Positions 55,348 through 64,000 of a DNA stretch of 64,000 nucleotides are shown in pieces. Positions within the stretch are counted from its first letter, which is position 1; each line of letters opens with the position of its first letter. The translations under genes were made by a program, and so were the position numbers. This DNA comes from Mastigias papua. Taxonomy: Eukaryota > Cnidaria > Scyphozoa > Rhizostomeae > Mastigiidae. The stretch is from NCBI GenBank assembly GCA_964019165.1, contig OZ025273.1, forward strand, positions 2,252,501 through 2,316,500. The letters run 5' to 3'. A model generated the notes under the pieces. The model was not told the DNA's origin. It worked only from the letters and a program-made list of their open reading frames with translations, and did not search any database.

Positions 55348-58300
55348 ATGTAAAATGGAGAATTTGATGAACTTTAGATATATAGCATGACTGAGATGTG
55401 TACCACTAGAGTACAAGTACATTTTTGAGCTGGAATTTTGGTGATACATGTCCCGGATATAGTCCGAAATAGAAGAGAAGCTATTGCTATTGCAGGTTTC
55501 TCTGCTTCAAGGAACATTTTTACGGTTGTGAATGCTTATTCATCCCTAGTCCTGGTTTCAATACCTTCTTTGATATTGATGTTAGTTTGGAAGTTCAAAG
55601 TTTATCTTTGTTTATTTCAAGCAATACATCGCAAAATTTAATAGCTAGTGGCTGAACTCTCGTGAATTAGCCTCAAGAGAAAGAAGTAGTTCTATTGTTG
55701 CAGATCTCATGTGGCTATTAATTTTTGTATGTTCTTTTTTATAAGAACCAGATATTTTTGCTGAGGTTCAATGTTCTTAATTGTTTTTTAATTTTTAACT
55801 CACTCAAAAGTGATTTTTTGCAAGCATTTGAGAAACTAGAAACAATATACAGTTTATAAAATATTTGGTTGGACTACGTTTGAAAATGAATGAACGTGTT
55901 TATTGACAACCTTGTCCGAATTTGTTCGCCAAAACTATCTCTACTAAGGATGTTGCAAAGCTGCGTTCCAAAACTTAGCGCGTTTTCTCGTTTTTAGGGA
56001 TTGCATAGTGTTGTTTTGTTGCCACGATGTAAATTTCAAAAGTCACTTTGCTGCTATTTTTTAATTTCTCATCTGAAGCTTAGCATGTTCAAGCTGTGTT
56101 CTTATTTTTTGGCAAATCAAGCCTCAATGTTTTTATAACTACGTGCTCTTATTATAGAGTGCAAATCACTTCCCAATGATACCTTTGACCTGCATACTAA
56201 AGTGATTAACAGTCTATCCTTTATGTTGTGTTTTAGTACCGTAACTTGATAGCGGCTTTAGCATATAGTGAACTGTAGTTTCATTAGTTCCTCAATTTGT
56301 TGCTGCCGTGTAGGAAATCAACCCTGAATCATTCTTCTGCAAGCACACCCCTCGCAGATATGTTATTGTTAAGATGAAATCTAACCATGAGCTTAATTAG
56401 TTACACACCTGTAATATGATAGACCTATTTATCTTTGCATCTTTGTTTAAATATATATTAAGTTTATGCTAGAATGCGAAACATTGTGTTATATTTCCAA
56501 CGGATAATGTTTAGCAGAAGAGCCATTAAGTGTGAAGCAAAACGATATAATTTTTTCACAGTTTTTTATTGCCTGTACTTTGTGCCTTTGTACTGTGGCC
56601 GTTCCTGGTTTCAAGCCTTCCTTTGCCGGGGAGAGTCAATAATTGCACAACCCAAATTACTCTCAGATTAGCCAAGTGGAGTATTCCTTTGAATGTAAGA
56701 CCATCAAAGGCAGGCCATCTTTTACCTTTAGCAAACATATTCAAGTCAATTTGTTGTGGAATGATTTTACCAAGACTAGCTCTCTTGCAAGAGGCAACAT
56801 TTATTCATAGTTAGAGTTCACCATCATCTTCTTTTGTTAAAATGCAGAAAAGCACATCTTTTGAAATGTAGCTGATCAGCGTGGGAGGATGGCATCTCAC
56901 TGCAGATATGCAGGAACCATACAGTCATTTGAAGCCTCTTACTCGTAACAGGCAACCCTATGGGAATAAGGAGCAACTTGGTTTTTAATATTTTTATTTA
57001 CCTATTGTAGTTTTGATCTCATGTGACCTAGATTTCGCGTGATATTGTATTGTTGTTCCAAAGAAGAACGAAACTTGCACGTGAAAGTGCATAAACGATG
57101 GTTCAATGAGGAGTTTCGATAATGACCAAAGTTTTCAGTCTAGTGCCAGATGCCCCGTCTTGCTGGCGGAGGGCAGTGCCATGCAGCTTCAGTGTTTGTC
57201 CTCAAAAGCCACACTTGATGCATAATTCTAGTCGCTTTTGACTTTATTGTCTGGTTATGAATCATCTATCTGTGTGAATCTTCGACTGGTCGTTGGTGCA
57301 TGATTTAGCAGAACCGAGAAACTAGTGTAGTAAGTCGAGAGGCTTAGCTCAGCGTTAATCGAACCAGCTATTTATAGACGAAATGCCATGCCATGACTGA
57401 TATGAGTGGTTATATATGGCATAAGAGTATCGAGCGAGCTGGAGAGGACAATACAGCTACGGAACATTGTGAATAGTCACTCTTACAGCATTACAAAGGT
57501 TTGACAAAATAGGTCAGAACGGAAGAAAAGGCCACAGTTCAGATTGCTGACCAGTACGTTTCATTTCTATAGCTAATTGGAGCTTTGGAAGCCCCCCCCC
57601 CCCCAAGAAGTCGGGGAAAATTGTCAGTGACAGATGTGGATTTCAAATTTATGAGGAATTCAGAACACCTGTATATTCAATCCCTTCTTTGGTTGATGAA
57701 AGGACAGAAATTGGTAATGGCTAATAAACATTTGCAATTGAGGCTCAGCAATTCAAACGAGATATTTGCCTGTTGTTGGTGAGTGTTTTGCTTTTTTTGA
57801 CGTCTTTTCGCAGTAGCACTTTGAGACAATGTCATCATTCCCTTTGAATCCAGTACTGGCAGAATGAAACTTAAGATGCAGCGCGAAGGGAATAGAAGCT
57901 TGTGTAAAAGTAAATTGTCCGGGGGGAGGGAAAAAAGGCGGATACCGTTTATGAAAATCATCGTAAAGGACTCCAGTTCCAATGCTTGGAACATTTATCG
58001 ATGTTTTAATTCCCTCTACTGACTTCTACATAATTCTTGCATTTTTTAAGTTGGTATTATATAGCGTGTGTTCGGGCTCACTTAGGCAGTTCAGTAAGAC
58101 AAGTTCATCGATTAAAAAGCTGAATTTCATATGCAAACTCGAGAGCTAAGCTTGAGATTCAATATCTAATTATACAAAGCAGTTTACGCAGCGTTAATAC
58201 TATTGAGGCTTTATGAATGTGAAACGTAGCCTCGTCTCTAGACCGATGTCGTGTTGCTTCATGTGACGTCATGTATTCAGTAAATCACATTCACTGATAT

Positions 58301-58994
58301 GTGGCTGTACATCCCAGGAGTCTCTGCTTCGGATTACCTCATTCATAAATTTACTCCTCTCACCTGGCTTGGTGCAAGGTACTAAAACGGCCGGAAAATA
58401 CCCAAACGTGCATTAGTACGTCAATTAGAAGCTTCATTAGTAGTAACAATGCAGCTTCCAAATGTACGACGTTCTAATGGACGTAAAAATCTGCGCATTG
58501 ATCTGCGCAGTGTCAACGATGCAGTTACCACACAAAAACGTTTAACTCCTCGCTTTCGCTTCGTTACATCCACTACAGGTGTCGGCTGCAAATAGAATGA
58601 ATAATCCGCACAACGAAGGAAATATTTTATGGTGGCAAGGGGGTGGTGGAGGAAATAAGTTCTTTAATAGGAATGTTGCTGCAAACGAAAATATCTAGGT
58701 ATGTAGCATGGTCCGCAAAAAGTGACTGTACTAGCTCTGAGTTGTGATGGATTTTCCATCGTATACCCGCGGTTTTACCCATAATACAGGGCAGTAAAAC
58801 CTCTAAAGCCCCTTATATTGTAACATACAGTACTGTCAGCGTCAAAAACTGCATTGTCTATATTTCTGCAATATTCTATTGTCCTTTTTGTTCAAATACT
58901 CTACTGTCTTGTGTTTTATGTCTATATATGTTGTGTGTGTGTGTGTGTGTGTGTGTGAAAAGCGTATTTTCTGAAAGAAGTTTGTAATTAAGTC
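55348..58994. other. WDR5 3' flank and intergenic region
   Basis: No supported gene. Contains a C homopolymer (about 57591-57604) and a TG microsatellite (58929-58957). Open frames here are short and without recognisable domains. Confidence 0.45.
58929..58957. repeat. TG dinucleotide microsatellite
   Basis: About 14 pure TG units. Confidence 0.9.
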
Positions 58995-59144
58995 TCATCC
59001 ACTTCTGTATGTTTCATCGTCAGTTGCAGAGCCAGTTTTGGCCTCATGTGAACTGTCCGTGACGTCATCACTATTTGTCACTTGGCTGTTGCTTTCTGCA
59101 GTACCGGTGTCCGAATATTCCGGACAATTAAACTGAACAAATTC
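58995..59144 (-). CDS. Possible terminal exon of an unidentified minus-strand gene
   Basis: A good acceptor (TATTCTCTACAG) precedes a frame reading EFVQFNCPEYSDTG and then Ser/Thr/Asp-rich residues to a stop at 58995. Composition is that of an acidic disordered tail. I found no convincing partner exon between here and 61040, and the upstream part of the same frame does not look coding. It might be an alternative last exon of the QSOX gene or chance. Confidence 0.2.
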   Translation of the reverse strand, partial: EFVQFNCPEYSDTGTAESNSQVTNSDDVTDSSHEAKTGSATDDETYRSG

Positions 59145-61039
<1,895 letters not shown>

Positions 61040-64000
61040 CTACACAATATATCGCAAATCCTTTCTCCTCCGTCTTTTGATTAAATAGAAGTACAACCCA
61101 AGGACGATAATCATAACAGTGCAATAAATTATAACACAAAGACTTGTTTCCAGTGACGCTACACCGGCCCCGGATACAAGTAAATAGAAAAAGGATGATC
61201 TTACAGTGTCAGATTCATCGTCTTCTGCCCCATCAGTGAAAGGGTTCTTGTCTCGCAGGCGAATATTATCTGGCCCATAGTGCTTCTTTAAGAAGTCCAA
61301 GACGATACGTTTATTCCAGGCCGTTTCGCGGACACCGTATCCGGGCGAAGTAACGATCGTGTTGTTCTTGCTGGTAGGTTTTCGACATTCGGCACACGCG
61401 TCCTTACGTGGGAATTGGATCTTTGGGTGCTCTGGATCCGTGCTGAGGTCACTTGCCAATCTTGCATTCACTCGATTGTGTCGTTCCCATAACCACAGGA
61501 TCGCATCATCGTATGACTTAACCTGGTAAATATACGATAACAAAAATCCTTAATCAATACAAAACAACGTGAAACGTCTACATTGACACAGAATAAAACG
61601 TTCTAGGGCACATACTGTTGACAGTTGCTGATTTTTTGTACAAACCAGGGGAAAGTTGATCAATACCACTGTATAGATATGTTTTGCTTAGACACGGTTG
61701 CCACACAAAATGAAAAATTCCATGACCAATAAGGGTGGTGCCAGCCACTACAGACTGGGGGAACTTTAGTTGGCTATACCCATTATAGGCCATGCTCTTT
61801 GTGGCCATATTCAATTTACAGCAAAGACACTGAGTATGCTACTATTTCAGGGCAACAGCATGCAATTAAGACATGACAAAAGCAGGATAGGTATGATGGA
61901 TATGTGTCCATACCGTTAAGACTAATATATAATATCATATTGTAGTATCCAGATCATTACTACAAACACTAACCAAAAATTATTCCCTAGCTTTCCCTGA
62001 CGTATATGCTTTTTCAAAAGTTTTCCTGGACGTTTCCAGGTTTTCACTGACTTTCCAAAGAAATTAACATTTCCCATCATTTCGAGGTTTTCTAGGTTCT
62101 GTGGAAACCATGATAAAAAATACTCGTGAAATATGCTTAAAGTCAAAGCTAAGACTTGAGCTGCACTCAACATTTTCTGTCCAGATCTGTTAGGAATAAA
62201 AACCACTGCATTGATAAAAAAACTATAGTGATACAGAAATCTATTGCAAAACAGGTCAGAAATAATGAAGCACAAATCGAATTTTGGACTGAAGCACTCG
62301 ATTTTCACGTGAATCTATAAACCTAGCAATGTAATGGCCACTAACACAGGAGCAAATGCTTATGGTTTATGCTACATTTGGACTTTGCTAAAAACAATAT
62401 ACTGACCTCGTTGGCAACATTTGATGACATGGCAACAAAGTGATCCCTGCAGTATCTGCATCCAAAGAAGAAATCAACAAAACCACGTATTCGTTTCAGG
62501 ATGTCAAGTCCAGTCAAACCCTTTTTGGGGATGGTTCCACAATGAACTGTCATTGTGTGAAACAAAACCCACAATGAACATGGGAATCCACGGTAATGAG
62601 GCTTGCTGCCTTGGCAACCTCGCCATTCAGTCTCAACAGGCAAGTAGGAATCGAATTTCTAAAAGAGAAGAAAAAAATTTGCACATAATTCCAAACTCTT
62701 GATTGTACATATGACTCAATGAAGAAGTAAATGACAGCAAGAAGGAGCTAATGTTCAGGTAGAGTCGAGAAAAATATCCAACCTTCCCCTCCGGAAGCTA
62801 ATTCTTCACGTGAGAGCTCTCCTCATTTAAAAAAGAATCAACATTAGCAAAAGTTCTTAAACTCTATGCATTGTTTAAATCTCGTAGAATTGGAAACTAG
62901 TTCCCTACGCCGTGGTAATGGTAACATTCCATACATATTCTCTGGTCTAGGAAGAAAATTCACTAATGAAAATCTTCCACCTTCCTCAAATGTGACATAA
63001 AAGCAAAATCCTCCTCCAACTAATAGCCGTGGAACCGTGACATTTTCTGAACTCTGTGTTCGGGCAGCAGTTGATCTTTCTATGATAGGGCAATTGATTT
63101 TGATAATTCGAAGAAACGGGGACAAAATAAGAGACCAAACAAGCAAAGAGATTAAACAGATTAAAGGAATATCCGCACAGATACACTTAAGATACAGAAC
63201 AACTATTCTGGCAAAGTGTGGTATTATATATAGGCTAGATTGGAAACTTGCATGTTGTACTCTATGCTGCGACTCTTCTCATTTTAAGGCTCACTGTAGA
63301 AATCACTCGCCGTTCTCCGTGGACAAAACGAGAGCAGCTTTCTTAAAAAATTCCCTACCTGTTGTTCATCGATGTACTTAAGCCATTCTCCAGATGTAAG
63401 TGATTTGTCATGCACAGGTTTGTTCAGCCATTTGTCTAGACTATCCAAATATCTTGACAGGAAAGATTCCGCCGGGGTGCACTGAAAATCAGGTCAGGAA
63501 ATTTTGGGGCGTAATTTTAAAATATATATTATTCTATACATAACATATAATTCAAAATGAAGATGCTCGGATCCTTTTTATTGCCACATAACAAATCTCT
63601 ATTTCAGATATTTGAAAAACAATATCCATACTAGTCTTAATATCCATGTATCGAAATATATGACAAGGAAGCAAAGCAACGAAGATACACTCTCGTTTCT
63701 CTTTAGTTCATCCGCAACATTGATTGGCTAATAAAACCAATAACATTTACGTTCGCTTTCACAATTGGGAAACTGTGATTTAAAACTGTTTATATAGCAT
63801 GAAGGTATATTTCGATGTTCTATAATCCTAAGAGTTTCAGCCGGATAAGCTGTTCCTGTGTCTAGAAAATGCCAGCTTTCAAGGAATCATTCCATCTTGC
63901 ACATACAGTATAAATATCTGTCCCTAAATACAAAGTTGCTGAAGCATAAGAAACTTACCTTGGATAAAAGATTAACCCATTCTTTTAGAGCTTTCAATGC
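61040..64000 (-). CDS. QSOX1: Quiescin sulfhydryl oxidase, C-terminal half, 5' partial
   Basis: FAD enzyme that makes disulfides in secreted proteins, passing electrons to oxygen. Exons in coding order: up to 64000-63959 (partial), 63481-63359, 62658-62407, 61522-61040. Junctions are in phase. The Erv/ALR domain exon has WRGCQGSKPHYRGFPCSLWV and FFFGCRYCRDHF, the FAD-side CxxC. The last exon starts YDDAILWLWERHNRVNARLA, then PRKDACAECR (C-terminal CxxC), then a polar linker. It ends in a membrane segment (about 61070-61150) and the basic tail KRRRRKD. The helix-rich region preceding Erv is in the first two exons. The thioredoxin domains lie right of the window. QSOX1 and QSOX2 cannot be told apart here; an invertebrate single gene is likely. 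Confidence 0.93.
61523..62406 (-). other. QSOX intron before the last exon
   Basis: No exon or repeat family recognised. Open frames across it are chance. Confidence 0.5.

Overview
The window is nuclear DNA from an intron-rich animal. It is AT-rich, has short exons with GT..AG introns of about 0.2-6 kb, many microsatellites and retroposon remnants, and no prokaryotic operon structure. The gene content is metazoan (POMT1, an ADAMTS with CUB domains, WDR5, quiescin sulfhydryl oxidase, DHHC acyltransferase, LU-domain protein). My guess is a non-bilaterian such as an anthozoan cnidarian, based on gene style and repeat types only; no lineage-specific marker was proven. Exon borders were placed by hand from reading-frame continuity, splice consensus and family alignment from memory.

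Layout: (1) 246-11755 (+), protein O-mannosyltransferase 1, 18 exons, 5' end cut off by the window. (2) 13708-14496 (+), a one-exon IQ-motif protein resembling IQCC. (3) 14.5-19.7 kb, gene-poor, with a GAT microsatellite split by a retroposon-like segment. (4) 19742-44296 (+), a 30-exon secreted ADAMTS-family gene with propeptide, reprolysin-type domain, disintegrin-like, TSP1, Cys-rich, sequon-rich spacer, three more TSP1, two CUB and a WAP-like tail. The zinc-binding motif of its protease domain is broken at two key positions, so it is probably a pseudoprotease. Its introns hold a LINE reverse-transcriptase relic, a near-perfect inverted pair of tRNA-like sequences, and a complete two-exon antisense gene for a GPI-anchored LU (Ly6/uPAR) protein at 35139-38002. 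(5) 45542-46435 (-), intronless DHHC palmitoyltransferase. (6) 46993-47289 (-), a small unidentified frame facing WDR5. (7) 47422-55347 (+), WDR5, 13 exons, 359 codons, complete. (8) 61040-64000 (-), the C-terminal half of a QSOX gene, running off the right edge.

The genes are not a functional cluster. Several products act in the secretory route (POMT1 in the ER, QSOX in ER/Golgi/secreted, DHHC in membranes, ADAMTS and LU protein outside the cell), but I see no evidence that they work together. The most unusual items are the degenerate ADAMTS active site within an ADAMTS13-like architecture, the sequon-dense spacer, the nested antisense LU gene and the palindromic tRNA pair.
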